DNA of 64,000 bases from Dethiosulfovibrio salsuginis (GCF_900177735.1 NZ_FXBB01000003.1:1-64000), one strand, 5' to 3'. Shown: positions 17,846 through 26,501, numbered from the stretch's first letter. A program made the numbers and translations. The notes: a model not told the origin generated them from the sequence alone.

Positions 17846-18077
17846 AAACTCACTTTCGAGTCCCCTCGGAGAGATCGTTCCGCCTACGCCCTGTTTCGCC
17901 CAATCGTATACTCCGACCTGCCTGTTTCGTACGAACCGCCTCGGAGGGCACGTCCTGTGCCCCCTCGGCTTGGGGCGACGTCCTGTCGCCCCACTCGTAC
18001 TACACGACGGCATGTCGAGTATACGGGCTCAAGTGGGCTCCGTCGGAACGATCTCTCCGAGGATTAGAGTTTTTAGA
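17841..18077. repeat. 237-base nested fold-back element
   Basis: The outer arms pair perfectly: TCTAAAAACTC (17841-17851) with GAGTTTTTAGA (18067-18077), then CCTCGGAGAGATCGTTCCG (17864-17882) with its complement at 18044-18062. Inside, GTATACTCC near 17907 and GAGTATAC near 18017 start a second, imperfect stem. At the centre sit two similar hairpins, GGGCAC-GTCCT-GTGCCC and GGGCGAC-GTCCT-GTCGCCC, and a small one, CGACGGCATGTCG. The left arm covers the ancestral stop codon of the HD-GYP remnant. It could be an inserted miniature element or a structured RNA; I find no second copy and no coding frame of note. Confidence 0.75.
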
Positions 18078-18099
18078 GACGCCCTAAAGAACACAGGTA

Positions 18100-18136
18100 G
18101 CGAACGGTCCGTGCGGAAATCGCACGGACCGTTCGC
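18100..18136. repeat. Perfect 16-base inverted repeat
   Basis: GCGAACGGTCCGTGCG and its exact complement flank a GAAAT loop. There is no T-run right after it (TTATCAAACG follows), so it is an incomplete terminator at best. It lies about 105-140 bases upstream of the candidate sigma-54 promoter at 18241, the distance at which activators of the NtrC family bind, so an enhancer role is possible. Confidence 0.6.
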
Positions 18137-18240
18137 TTATCAAACGAAATATCCATCGTCATAAAAAAAGAAACAAATCACAAGACTGAAAAATGACTCC
18201 ACTGGAGCTTTTACAAAAAAACACCCTCCCAAAGCTTTTC

Positions 18241-18254
18241 GGCAACTTTTTTGC
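18241..18254 (+). promoter_or_regulatory. Candidate sigma-54 (-24/-12) promoter
   Basis: GGCAACTTTTTTGC followed by T places GG and GC exactly 12 bases apart, matching the GGCA and TTGCT cores of the sigma-54 consensus; the bases before and after GGCA deviate. The start point would be near 18265, some 40 bases before the ycsG-like ATG at 18304. A dedicated RpoN and activator are encoded at 12903-15417. The match is by eye. Confidence 0.5.
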
Positions 18255-18303
18255 TTATATAAATAGTGCAGAGACATTATCTTTATCCTGGAGGTGCTTT
18301 TTT

Positions 18304-19530
18304 ATGGCGACAGAACGAATAGTGCTCAACGACGAGGCGGAGAGCAAAAGGAAGAATACCCTTAGCGTATTGCTAGGTGCGGCGTTTTTGATGGCAACAT
18401 CGGCCATAGGACCGGGCTTTTTGACCCAGACTGCGGTGTTCACCGAACAGATGAAGATGGCCTTCGCTTTCGCCATCCTGGCGTCCATCCTGATAGACAT
18501 AGTGGTCCAGCTCAACATCTGGAGGATCCTAGCCGTATCGGGAATGAGAGCCCAGGACGTGGCGAACAAGGTAATCCCGGGACTGGGATACTTCTTGGCC
18601 TTCGCCGTGGCGACCGGAGGGCTTGTCTTCAACATAGGAAACGTGGGAGGGGCCGCCATGGGAGTCAACGTACTGACCGGCTGGCCTATACCTGTCGGAG
18701 CGTCCCTCAGCGCCCTTATAGCCATCTTTATCTTCCTTCGCAAGGAAATGGGAAGCGCTATGGACAAGTTCACCCAGGCCCTGGGCTTCGTCATGATCGC
18801 CATGGTTATCTACATGGTCTTTAAGACAAATCCCCCTGTAGGCGCTGCCATTAAAGAGGCATTCATGCCCTCCAGCATAAACTGGATGATCGTCCTTACC
18901 TTGGTTGGTGGAACGGTTGGAGGCTACATCTCCTTCGCCGGAGCCCACAGAATCATCGACGCAGGGCTCACAGGACAGGAGAATCTGGGTTCCATCAGCA
19001 AGGGATCCATCAACGCCATAGCCATAACGGGAATCATGAGGTTTTTGCTGTTTTTAGCCATACTTGGTGTGGTCATGATGGGCCATAAGCTCGACCCGGC
19101 CAACCCTCCTGCATCGGCCTTCCAGCTTGGAGCGGGAGACATAGGGTACAAGATCTTCGGGATAATCCTCTGGGCAGCGGGAATAACGTCGGTAATCGGG
19201 GCATCATACACCTCCATATCGTTCCTGAAGACCCTCTTTAAGTCGGTCGGAGATCACCATAGGGCCTGGATGATAGGATTTATAGTGTTCTCAACCCTGG
19301 TCCTCGCTACCATAGGACGACCGGTGGCCCTGCTCATCTTCGCCGGCTCAATCAACGGCCTGATACTCCCTCTAGCTCTCATATCGGTCCTCCTCGCGGC
19401 TAACAAAAAGGAGATCGTCGGAGACTACAAACATCCCATGTGGATGTCCCTCTGCGGCTACGTCATGGCGGCCTTCACCATGTGGATGGGGGTAAAGTCC
19501 CTTAGCTCCATAATGAAACTCTTCTCCTAG
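18304..19530 (+). CDS. ycsG: NRAMP-family transporter (YcsG-like)
   Basis: ATG 18304 follows TGGAGGTG at suitable spacing; the protein has 408 residues and about 11 spans. It shows the family's first-helix region (TSAIGPGFLTQTAVF) rather than the strict DPGN metal site, which fits the NRAMP-related branch that accompanies 5-oxoprolinase genes. In Bacillus subtilis the ycsF-ycsG-ycsI-kipI-kipA group has the same members. That context suggests uptake of pyroglutamate, a related organic compound or a metal for the enzyme; the missing canonical motif argues against a simple manganese importer. Confidence 0.8.
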   Translation: MATERIVLNDEAESKRKNTLSVLLGAAFLMATSAIGPGFLTQTAVFTEQMKMAFAFAILASILIDIVVQLNIWRILAVSGMRAQDVANKVIPGLGYFLAFAVATGGLVFNIGNVGGAAMGVNVLTGWPIPVGASLSALIAIFIFLRKEMGSAMDKFTQALGFVMIAMVIYMVFKTNPPVGAAIKEAFMPSSINWMIVLTLVGGTVGGYISFAGAHRIIDAGLTGQENLGSISKGSINAIAITGIMRFLLFLAILGVVMMGHKLDPANPPASAFQLGAGDIGYKIFGIILWAAGITSVIGASYTSISFLKTLFKSVGDHHRAWMIGFIVFSTLVLATIGRPVALLIFAGSINGLILPLALISVLLAANKKEIVGDYKHPMWMSLCGYVMAAFTMWMGVKSLSSIMKLFS

Positions 19531-19557
19531 ACTCAAGAGCAACAGGACTATAATGAG

Positions 19558-19582
19558 GGGCGAAGGACATGTTCCTTCGCCC
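19558..19582 (+). other. Intercistronic hairpin between ycsG and pxpB
   Basis: GGGCGAAGGA and TCCTTCGCCC form a 10-base perfect stem with a five-base loop. No T-run follows, so it is more likely an mRNA-stability or processing structure that lets ycsG and the pxp genes be expressed at different levels than a terminator. Confidence 0.55.
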
Positions 19583-19606
19583 TATGTCGAACGAGAGGTG
19601 AACGTT

Positions 19607-20344
19607 ATGAACGAAACCCCTAAAGTCCACCCAGCTGGGGAAACCTGTCTGGTGGTGGACTTCGGAAACTCAATTTCCCTGGAGATAAACGGCCAGGTCC
19701 AGGCGCTCAGATCGTACCTGGAGTCGAAAAACATACAGGGAATCATGGAGATAATGCCCACCTACCGGTCCCTGGCTGTGTACTTCGAACCAGTTAGGTC
19801 CGATCTGGACAGGATAAAATCCGCCATCTCCGAGGGGCTCGCCTCACTAGGGGAGAGTGCTTCCATAGGCACGAAAGAGGCTGTAATACCGGTTTGCTAC
19901 GGCGGAGAGCACGGACCGGACCTGCCCTCGGTGGCAAGGCATCACGGCATAACCGAGGAAGAGGTCGTGGCCAGACACTCGGGCAAAAGCTGCTACTGCT
20001 ATATGCTGGGCTTCACCCCGGGATTTTCCTATCTAGGGGGAATGGACGAATCGATTGCGACCCCAAGGCTGGAGACCCCGAGGGAGCTCATACCGGCGGG
20101 AAGCGTGGGAATAGCGGGCAAGCAGACTGGCATATATCCCATAGACAGCCCGGGAGGCTGGCAGCTAATAGGCAGGACCCCTCTCGCCATGTACGATCCG
20201 TCCAAGGATCCAGCGACACTGCTGGACGCTGGGCTGTGGGTGAGGTTCAGGCCCATCGACCAGGACGAATACGACGAGATCCAGGCGAAAGTCAGACAGG
20301 GCAGCTACGCCCTGGAGATAGTGGAAAAGGGGGAGATGTCGTGA
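19607..20344 (+). CDS. pxpB: 5-oxoprolinase subunit B (KipI family)
   Basis: ATG 19607 follows AGAGGTG; the protein has 245 residues. It shows the family hallmark GFTPGFSYLGGMDE and the segment IPAGSVGIAGKQTGIYPIDS, with the PGGWQLIGRTP motif. PxpB works with PxpA and PxpC in ATP-dependent opening of 5-oxo-L-proline to glutamate. The B. subtilis member KipI was first described as an inhibitor of kinase KinA, but the company of pxpC and pxpA makes the enzyme role much more likely. It overlaps pxpC by four bases (GTGA). Confidence 0.92.
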   Translation: MNETPKVHPAGETCLVVDFGNSISLEINGQVQALRSYLESKNIQGIMEIMPTYRSLAVYFEPVRSDLDRIKSAISEGLASLGESASIGTKEAVIPVCYGGEHGPDLPSVARHHGITEEEVVARHSGKSCYCYMLGFTPGFSYLGGMDESIATPRLETPRELIPAGSVGIAGKQTGIYPIDSPGGWQLIGRTPLAMYDPSKDPATLLDAGLWVRFRPIDQDEYDEIQAKVRQGSYALEIVEKGEMS

Positions 20345-21402
20345 GACTGGAGGTAAAGTCCCCTGGAATGCTGACCACCGTCCAGGACCTAGGACGATGG
20401 GGGCATCAGGCCATCGGCATGCCTGTAGCGGGAGCGATGGACCCTATGGCCCTGAAAAGGGGCAACCTTATGGTCAAAAACCCCCTAAACGCCGCCGCCC
20501 TGGAGATAACCGTCATGGGACCGTCCCTCACGGTCCACGGAAGTGGGCTAATAGCCCTCACCGGCGCCGATTTGGGAATGGCTATAAACGGGGTCCCCTC
20601 CGAGCCCTGGAGGACCTACTCGGTCAAAGACGGCGACGGCATATCCTTCTCCGGCATGAAGGGACAGGGTTGCCGGGCCTACCTATGCGTCTCAGGGGGG
20701 ATCGACGTTCCCTCCCTTATGGGCAGCAGATCGACCTACCTCAGAGGCAAGATAGGTGGCCATATGGGCAGGGCCCTCGCAAAGGGAGACATCCTCCCCT
20801 GCGGCGAACCCTATATACTCTGGGAAAGGTGCGAAGGCTTCTCCTGCCCCGACGACCTTAGACCCAACTACGATCCGACCGTTCCATTGAACGCCGTACT
20901 GGGACCTCAGGACGACTGCTTCACCGAGGAGGGCATCCAGACCTTCCTGTCGGGAGAGTACACCGTATCCCCCGCCGCGGACCGGATGGGATACAGGATG
21001 GACGGGCCTAAAATAGAGCATTCAGCCGGGGCGGACATAGTGTCCGACGGCATCTGCCTCGGTGCGGTTCAGGTTCCAGGCCACGGCCAGCCTATAGTCA
21101 TGATGGCGGACCGCCAGACCACCGGCGGCTACACCAAAATAGCGGTGATCACCGGCAAGTCGGTGGCTCGACTGGCCCAGAGGCTGCCGGGGGAATCGGT
21201 ACGCTTCCAGTCCATGAGCCAGGATCAGGCCATACAGGAGGCGAGGTCCGAGGCCCAGGAGATCGAGAGACTGAGACTGGCGGTCGAGGGGTGGATAGCG
21301 TCTCCCAGGGAGATCGTCCAAGATCAGGTGGCCCCTACCTCCGGCAGGCTGGCTCTGAGCCTTGAAGGCCAAAGATACGACGTCACATGGGAAAGACTTT
21401 AG
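20341..21402 (+). CDS. pxpC: 5-oxoprolinase subunit C (KipA family)
   Basis: GTG 20341 overlaps the pxpB stop, giving 353 residues; upstream in-frame codons lie inside pxpB and are not used. The N-terminus (VKSPGMLTTVQDLGRWGHQ) and the segment GAMDPMALKRGNLMV are diagnostic of the biotin-dependent-carboxylase-like/KipA family. QVPGHGQPIVMMADRQTTGG is another conserved block. It forms the complex with PxpB that passes the activated intermediate to PxpA. Confidence 0.92.
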   Translation: MRLEVKSPGMLTTVQDLGRWGHQAIGMPVAGAMDPMALKRGNLMVKNPLNAAALEITVMGPSLTVHGSGLIALTGADLGMAINGVPSEPWRTYSVKDGDGISFSGMKGQGCRAYLCVSGGIDVPSLMGSRSTYLRGKIGGHMGRALAKGDILPCGEPYILWERCEGFSCPDDLRPNYDPTVPLNAVLGPQDDCFTEEGIQTFLSGEYTVSPAADRMGYRMDGPKIEHSAGADIVSDGICLGAVQVPGHGQPIVMMADRQTTGGYTKIAVITGKSVARLAQRLPGESVRFQSMSQDQAIQEARSEAQEIERLRLAVEGWIASPREIVQDQVAPTSGRLALSLEGQRYDVTWERL

Positions 21403-21415
21403 AGGAGGGGTGGAA

Positions 21416-22189
21416 TTGAGCAAAATAGACCTTAACAGCGACCTAGGGGAGAGCTTCGGGGCCTACCAGATGGGAAGGGACGACCAGGTCCTGGCGAGCG
21501 TGTCCTCCGCCAACGTGGCCTGCGGCTTCCACGCCGGAGACCCTATGGTGATGGTCAAGACCGTCAAGCTGGCGGCCCAGCAGGGCGTCGCAGTAGGGGC
21601 CCATCCTGGCTATCCCGACCTGGTGGGATTCGGCAGGAGGGCCATGAAATGCTCCCCGGAGGAAGTCTACTGCGACTGTCTCTACCAGATAGGGGCCATA
21701 GACGGAGCATGTCGAGCTCAGGGGATAGAGCTCCAGCACGTCAAACCCCACGGCGCCATGTACAACACCGCCGCAAAGGACCTGGACATGGCTTTAGCCA
21801 TAGCCCAGGCGGTGAAGGACATAAGGCCCAACCTGATACTGATGGGCCTTGCTGGATCGCTCTTCGAGAGGGCGGCGGAGCAGCTTGGGATACCTTTCGC
21901 CTCCGAGGCCTTCGCAGACAGGGCCTACATGGCCGACGGCTCACTGGTCCCCAGGACCATGAAGGGAGCGGTCATACACGACGGCCAGGAGGCTGCGAGA
22001 CAGGTCATATCCATGGTCACGACGGGGAAGATAAAGGCCATAGACGGCACGGAGATATCCATGAAGCCCCACTCCATCTGCCTCCACGGCGACACACCGG
22101 AGGCCGTCGAGATGGCCGCCACTGTCCGCAGGATGCTCGCGGAGCAGGGAGTCGAGATAACGAATCTAAAGGAGGTTCTCGATCTATGA
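21416..22189 (+). CDS. pxpA: 5-oxoprolinase subunit A (LamB/YcsF family)
   Basis: I chose TTG 21416, behind GAGGAGGGG; the product has 257 residues, the usual family size. The opening [15 protein letters not shown], then [12 protein letters not shown] and [15 protein letters not shown], carry the conserved acidic and histidine residues of the family, and [12 protein letters not shown] follows. It is the catalytic core partner of PxpBC in hydrolysis of pyroglutamate. AAAGGAGG near its end serves as ribosome site for the next gene, whose ATG overlaps its stop. Confidence 0.92.
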   Translation: MSKIDLNSDLGESFGAYQMGRDDQVLASVSSANVACGFHAGDPMVMVKTVKLAAQQGVAVGAHPGYPDLVGFGRRAMKCSPEEVYCDCLYQIGAIDGACRAQGIELQHVKPHGAMYNTAAKDLDMALAIAQAVKDIRPNLILMGLAGSLFERAAEQLGIPFASEAFADRAYMADGSLVPRTMKGAVIHDGQEAARQVISMVTTGKIKAIDGTEISMKPHSICLHGDTPEAVEMAATVRRMLAEQGVEITNLKEVLDL

Positions 22190-22983
22190 AAGCCAGCGAC
22201 TACAGAGATTGGTCACCTGCGTCGGTCAGGGAGATAATCCGATCGGGAGAGTGGACCGCCCCCACACCGGGGATGTGTGCGGGCCACGTCCAGGCCAACA
22301 TGATAGTCCTGCCGAAGGACTGGGCCTACGATTTTATGGTCTTCGCCCAGAGAAACCCGACCCCCTGCCCTATACTGGACATAACCGAGCCAGGGGGCAA
22401 AGAGGCCAGGATAATGGCCCCTGGCTCCGACGTGGCGAAGGACATACCTCGCTACAGGGTATGGAAGGACGGCCTTCTCGTCGACGAGCCCACCGACGTA
22501 TCGTCCTACTGGAAGGACGACCTGGTGGCCTTCCTCCTGGGGTGTTCCTTCTCCTTCGAGAGCGCCTTGATGGAGGCTGGAATACCTATCAGACACATAG
22601 AGGAGAACAGAAACGTCCCTATGTACGTCACGTCGATACAGTGCCGCCCTGCCGGTCGGCTCTCCGGCCCTATGGTGGTCAGCATGAGGCCCATACCGGC
22701 GAGCCAGGTTCCCAGGGCGGTTCTCTGCACCGGCAGGTTCCCAGGGGTACACGGAGCTCCGGTACACGTAGGAGACCCGGAGGCCATAGGGATCAAGGAC
22801 ATATCCAAGCCCGACTTCGGCGACTCTGTGACCATAAAGCCCGGCGAGGTTCCCGTGTTCTGGGGCTGTGGGGTTACCCCCCAGGCGGCACTGATGGCCA
22901 GCAAGCCCCCCTTCGCCATAACCCACGCTCCGGGACACATGATGATACTGGACCCAAAGGACTCGGATCTGGCGGTGTTTTGA
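22186..22983 (+). CDS. ycsI: YcsI / DUF1445 family protein, likely D-glutamate cyclase
   Basis: ATG 22186 overlaps the pxpA stop; 265 residues. The protein matches the family by [37 protein letters not shown], the NVPMYVTS block and the C-terminal [20 protein letters not shown] with [11 protein letters not shown]. Members were once called putative hydro-lyases; the family is now linked to D-glutamate cyclase, which makes 5-oxo-D-proline. With pxpABC beside it, the set would interconvert D- and L-glutamate derivatives through pyroglutamate, though PxpABC stereochemistry would still need to fit. It is the last gene, followed by a strong terminator. Confidence 0.88.
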   Translation: MKASDYRDWSPASVREIIRSGEWTAPTPGMCAGHVQANMIVLPKDWAYDFMVFAQRNPTPCPILDITEPGGKEARIMAPGSDVAKDIPRYRVWKDGLLVDEPTDVSSYWKDDLVAFLLGCSFSFESALMEAGIPIRHIEENRNVPMYVTSIQCRPAGRLSGPMVVSMRPIPASQVPRAVLCTGRFPGVHGAPVHVGDPEAIGIKDISKPDFGDSVTIKPGEVPVFWGCGVTPQAALMASKPPFAITHAPGHMMILDPKDSDLAVF

Positions 22984-22984
22984 T

Positions 22985-23034
22985 GAAAAGAGAGGAAGGC
23001 TCGTGGGAGCCTTCCTCTCTTTTCGGGTTTTTTA
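22985..23034. terminator. Bidirectional terminator
   Basis: GAAAAGAGAGGAAGGCTC and GAGCCTTCCTCTCTTTTC form a long perfect stem around GTGG, followed by GGGTTTTTT. It separates the convergent ycsI and amidase genes. The A-rich left flank gives a T-run on the minus strand as well. Confidence 0.9.
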
Positions 23035-24243
23035 TTCCGCTAACCTCAACACACACTCTAGCATGACGTCCGCTCCGTCGGCGATCTGGTCGAAGTCGCT
23101 GTCCTCCTGTGGACAGTGGCTCTTGCCCCCTATAGAGGGTACGAATATCATCGCAGACGGGACCGCATGTGAAAGTATCTGAGCATCGTGGCCCGCACCG
23201 CTCCATAGGTGGGTCGAATCTAAGCCGTGCTCGTCGGCCACGGACTGGATCATGGACACCAGCGATTTATCGAAAGAGACAGGATGGACATCCGCCTCTT
23301 TGGAGAACTCCAGAGAAAGTCCGAAGCGGTTCGCCAAATTCTTCATGGCCTCCTCTGCCTTGAACTTCATCTGGGCAAACCGGTGGGCGTCGGGATGGCG
23401 CATATCCAGGGTGAAGGAGACCTCACCGGGAACTACATTTATGATGTCCGGTTTGATACCGATCCGGCCCACGGTGGCCCGTCCCCCTATGGACTTTGCC
23501 AGCTCGGTCATCTCCACGTGAAGGTGGGACACCGCCAGAAGGGCATCGTGCCTCATGTCCATGGGGGTCGTCCCTGCGTGGTTGGCCTGTCCCTTGAACC
23601 TGCCGTGCCACCAGGCGATCCCCTGAACCCCGTCCACAACCCCGAACGGCACGGCTTTAAGGTCCAAAAATGGCCCCTGTTCGACGTGAAGCTCCAGGTA
23701 GTAAGAGGGCATAACCCTGTCTGAACCGGCGTAGCCGATCCGACGGAGCTCATCTTCAACCGTCTTGCCCTCGTCGTCGGTCCTTGAGTACATATCCTCC
23801 AACGAGGCATCACCGACCAGGACAAGGCTTCCCATCATGTCCGGGGCGAACCGGGCGCCTTCCTCGTTGGTGAAGGCCGCCACAGCCAGAGGGAGCCTGT
23901 GGGGAAGTGCGTTTTCCTTTACGGTCCTGAGTATCTCCAGGCCCGACAGGACACCAGCACAGCCGTCGAACATCCCTGCGTGGCGAACCGTATCTATGTG
24001 GGATCCTACGGTGACCGGATCCCCTGGCTCATCCCCTGGAAGAACGCCGAAAATGTTCCCGATAGGGTCCACCTTGACCTCAAGACCAGCGTCCCTCATC
24101 CAGCGGACCAGGGTATCCCTGCCCTCTTTCTCGTGATCGTCAAGGGCGAGACGGGTCCTGCCTCCACCTGGATCGAGGCCGATAGCCCCCAGTTCCTCTA
24201 TCGTCGACCTTAACCTTTGCCGATTAATCGAACGCTCCGTCAT
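23032..24243 (-). CDS. Zn-dependent hydantoinase/carbamoylase family amidase (M20)
   Basis: ATG 24243 is preceded by GGAGGTG; 403 residues. The metal-binding pattern of the N-carbamoyl-L-amino acid hydrolase/allantoate amidohydrolase group is clear: GSHIDTVRHAGMFDGCAG, FTNEEGARFAP, ELHVEQGP, and near the end SGAGHDAQILSH with GGKSHCPQED. Members remove the carbamoyl group from N-carbamoyl amino acids or ureido compounds. It is 51 bases downstream of an SSS symporter stop on the same strand, so uptake and hydrolysis of one compound is likely. The exact substrate is open. Confidence 0.88.
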   Translation of the reverse strand: MTERSINRQRLRSTIEELGAIGLDPGGGRTRLALDDHEKEGRDTLVRWMRDAGLEVKVDPIGNIFGVLPGDEPGDPVTVGSHIDTVRHAGMFDGCAGVLSGLEILRTVKENALPHRLPLAVAAFTNEEGARFAPDMMGSLVLVGDASLEDMYSRTDDEGKTVEDELRRIGYAGSDRVMPSYYLELHVEQGPFLDLKAVPFGVVDGVQGIAWWHGRFKGQANHAGTTPMDMRHDALLAVSHLHVEMTELAKSIGGRATVGRIGIKPDIINVVPGEVSFTLDMRHPDAHRFAQMKFKAEEAMKNLANRFGLSLEFSKEADVHPVSFDKSLVSMIQSVADEHGLDSTHLWSGAGHDAQILSHAVPSAMIFVPSIGGKSHCPQEDSDFDQIADGADVMLECVLRLAE

Positions 24244-24294
24244 GGTCCCACCTCCGTGCGATATTAGGCGACTCAGCCTGGAACCATTGTACTA

Positions 24295-25737
24295 CTATCC
24301 CTTCACCTTAGCGATTTCCCGATCCATTCCGTTAAAGAAAAGCCTCGTTTCCGGTGGAGAGGTCATGAGACTAACCAGGATAAAGGCCAGGGAGGAGACC
24401 GCCAGCCCCCACACCGAGGGCCACTGCCCCAGAGGCTTCAGGTTTGCCATGCTGAGAAAGGCCACCACGGACCCGCCAAGGACCAAACTGGACAGCGCTC
24501 CCCAGGCGGTTGCCCTTTTCCAGAAAAACGCCCCTATAACGGCGGGAAGCTGCATGAGGAGACCACCGGAGGCCATGGAGGACAGCACAACTATCAGGTC
24601 GAAACGGAACTGGGCAAAGGCAAAGCAGGCCAGGGTTATGACTGGGATCATGATCCGTCCAACCATCAGCTCTCCCCTCTCGGAGAGCCCCTTAAACATG
24701 GGACGCGCCACGTCGCGACCGAACATAGAGCCGAGGGTCAGTATCACCGAGTTGAGGGTGGACACCGCGGCCGCCATTATGCTGACCGTCACCACCAGTC
24801 CCAGCGCCACCGGGACCTTGGACAGAAGCAGAGGCATGGCCTGATCGGCGTTTTCCAGTCCCGGGCTTATCATGGCCATTGAGAAGCCGAGCAAACCGCA
24901 TATGAGGGTATAGATCAGGCCGAAAAAGGAGAAGCCCAGTATCATGTTCCTCAGGCTCTTTGGATTTTTGGGCGTGTAGAGCCTCTGGACCACCTGAGGA
25001 TTGGTCACGGCGAAAAAGGCCCAGGGGAGTGTCAGACCTATAAAAAGGGACATGGACCAGTTCACCTTAAGCAGCTCCGGCGTCGCCTCCAGGGTTCTCA
25101 CAAAACCCTGAGGGAAGAACTCTCCCATCACGAAGGCTATGAGCATAAAGCTGGCTACAAGCATCACCAGGGCCTGAAGGCTGTCGGTCCAGGCTACGGA
25201 TCTCATGCCGGACAGGCAGAATACCATGGCGATAGCGGAGGCCAGGCCCGAGCCCACCACGAAGGGAATCGCACCGCCGGACAGGGTCTCAAGGAGATAG
25301 CCGACCCCCATGAGCTGGACCGATGCGTAGGGAATGAGCATGACCAGACACAGGCAGGACGCCGCAAACCCAACCCTCTTATCGCCGTAACGGAAGGACA
25401 GAAGCTCCGACGGACTGACCAGGTTGAACGCCCGACCAGCAGCCCAGTAGCGAGGGGCAAAGAGGATCAAAAGGAACACTGTGAAGATAAGATAGGAGAA
25501 CTCGAATCCCAGCGCCGCGACTCCGGTTCTGTAGGTGAGCCCCACTAGCCCCACCATCATGAAGGCGCTGAAGGTGGTGGCGCTGTAGGTCAGGGCGGAG
25601 ACCAGCCCTCCGACGGTCCTGTTCGCCAAAAAGTACTCCGAGACGCCAGGTCCGGTCTTTTTGCTGGCCTGCCAGGACAGAAAGGATCCCAGGGCAAACC
25701 AGACGAATATCCCGGACGACAGTGTCAGGCCGGACAT
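24295..25737 (-). CDS. Sodium:solute symporter (SSS family), PanF-like
   Basis: The 480-residue protein has about 13 spans. Family regions are YFLANRTVGGLVSALTYSAT near the N-terminus and MAAAVSTLNSVILTLGSMFGRD, the conserved stretch with the sodium-site serine. Its ATG directly follows the TAG of a small membrane protein. The paired small subunit recalls PanF with YhdT, but the neighbouring carbamoylase suggests an N-carbamoyl or ureido compound, and the NiaR-like regulator suggests a pyridine vitamin; sequence alone cannot decide. Confidence 0.87.
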   Translation of the reverse strand: MSGLTLSSGIFVWFALGSFLSWQASKKTGPGVSEYFLANRTVGGLVSALTYSATTFSAFMMVGLVGLTYRTGVAALGFEFSYLIFTVFLLILFAPRYWAAGRAFNLVSPSELLSFRYGDKRVGFAASCLCLVMLIPYASVQLMGVGYLLETLSGGAIPFVVGSGLASAIAMVFCLSGMRSVAWTDSLQALVMLVASFMLIAFVMGEFFPQGFVRTLEATPELLKVNWSMSLFIGLTLPWAFFAVTNPQVVQRLYTPKNPKSLRNMILGFSFFGLIYTLICGLLGFSMAMISPGLENADQAMPLLLSKVPVALGLVVTVSIMAAAVSTLNSVILTLGSMFGRDVARPMFKGLSERGELMVGRIMIPVITLACFAFAQFRFDLIVVLSSMASGGLLMQLPAVIGAFFWKRATAWGALSSLVLGGSVVAFLSMANLKPLGQWPSVWGLAVSSLAFILVSLMTSPPETRLFFNGMDREIAKVKG

Positions 25738-25935
25738 CTAGGCATCCCCCTCTGACTTTCCCCAGTCGACGGTGTACACCGCACCGGAGATTATGACGAT
25801 GACCGTTAGGCTCAGCCAGAAGGCGAAGGAACCGTACAGAGAGCCCCTGTCTCTGAGAGGGCCAAAGGGCAAGGCCAGGTTTAACACCGCCACGACAATC
25901 ATCCACCAACACCACTTACTTTCCCTGCTCACCAT
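25738..25935 (-). CDS. Small two-span membrane protein, YhdT/DUF997-like, symporter partner
   Basis: ATG 25935 with GGAAGGGA upstream gives 65 residues; an in-frame TTG at 25944 is the alternative. Two hydrophobic segments (WWMIVVAVLNLALPFG and FAFWLSLTVIVIISGAVYTV) are joined by a short polar loop. Its TAG abuts the symporter ATG. Small proteins of this size and layout are regular companions of PanF-type SSS symporters. It is only 29 bases after the regulator gene. Confidence 0.75.
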   Translation of the reverse strand: MVSRESKWCWWMIVVAVLNLALPFGPLRDRGSLYGSFAFWLSLTVIVIISGAVYTVDWGKSEGDA

Positions 25936-25964
25936 ACAAAACAATCCCTTCCGTTTACCTTACG

Positions 25965-26477
25965 TCAGAATCGGGCAAGAAAGCCCGATTGTCTTAGCCC
26001 TTCCTCGATGCCGTCCAGGAGTTCCTCGCTGTCCGCCTCCACTGTGTGGAGATGAAACCCGCCGGAGAGCCCCAGAAGGGGCCTACGTCCGGTGGTCTCC
26101 ATTAGCGTCATAAACCGCCGAACCTCCTCGCCGGTTGAAACGTCCACGTTTCCCCTTATCTCGCCGTAGATGGGGTGGTCGATAAAGACGTCCACCACAC
26201 GCCCCCCCAGGGAGACTATGAGATCCAGTTCGTCGTAGAGCTGTTCCGCCTGGTGACAGACCGCCATCACCCGCCTTGGCCTGTCCTGGGACCTATCTAC
26301 CCGATACCCCCGAGACATTGCGACAACGGGGACCCCTCTTCCTCTCAGCGTAGCCACGTCCTGGACGATAGCCTGACGGCTGACACCCAGCCGTTCCGCA
26401 AGGGCCCCTCCGCTTAACGGCTCCTCCGACGATTCCAGAGCCTCCAGAAGCCCGTTCAGCCTTTCCTCTCTGCCCAT
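25965..26477 (-). CDS. NiaR-like transcriptional repressor (HTH plus 3H domain)
   Basis: ATG 26477 has GAGAGGTGA upstream; 170 residues. Residues about 5-60 are a winged helix-turn-helix (LSGGALAERLGVSRQAIVQD). The remainder is a 3H domain, named for its conserved histidines, visible here in CHQAEQLYDEL, FIDHPIYGEI and SGGFHLHTVEA. NiaR proteins repress nicotinate uptake and NAD genes when niacin is present. It heads an apparent operon with the small protein, symporter and amidase, so these are its probable targets. Confidence 0.85.
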   Translation of the reverse strand: MGREERLNGLLEALESSEEPLSGGALAERLGVSRQAIVQDVATLRGRGVPVVAMSRGYRVDRSQDRPRRVMAVCHQAEQLYDELDLIVSLGGRVVDVFIDHPIYGEIRGNVDVSTGEEVRRFMTLMETTGRRPLLGLSGGFHLHTVEADSEELLDGIEEGLRQSGFLARF

Positions 26478-26501
26478 AAAATCACCTCTCAAACGGGACT
26501 G

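Noticed and set aside
17941-17995. Two GTCCT-loop hairpins as a CRISPR-like repeat pair
   Set aside because: There are only two units, no spacers of regular length and no cas genes; they are inner arms of a larger fold-back.
19607-20344. KipI as an inhibitor of a sporulation kinase
   Set aside because: It is encoded with pxpC and pxpA, and nothing here suggests sporulation; the 5-oxoprolinase role explains the set.
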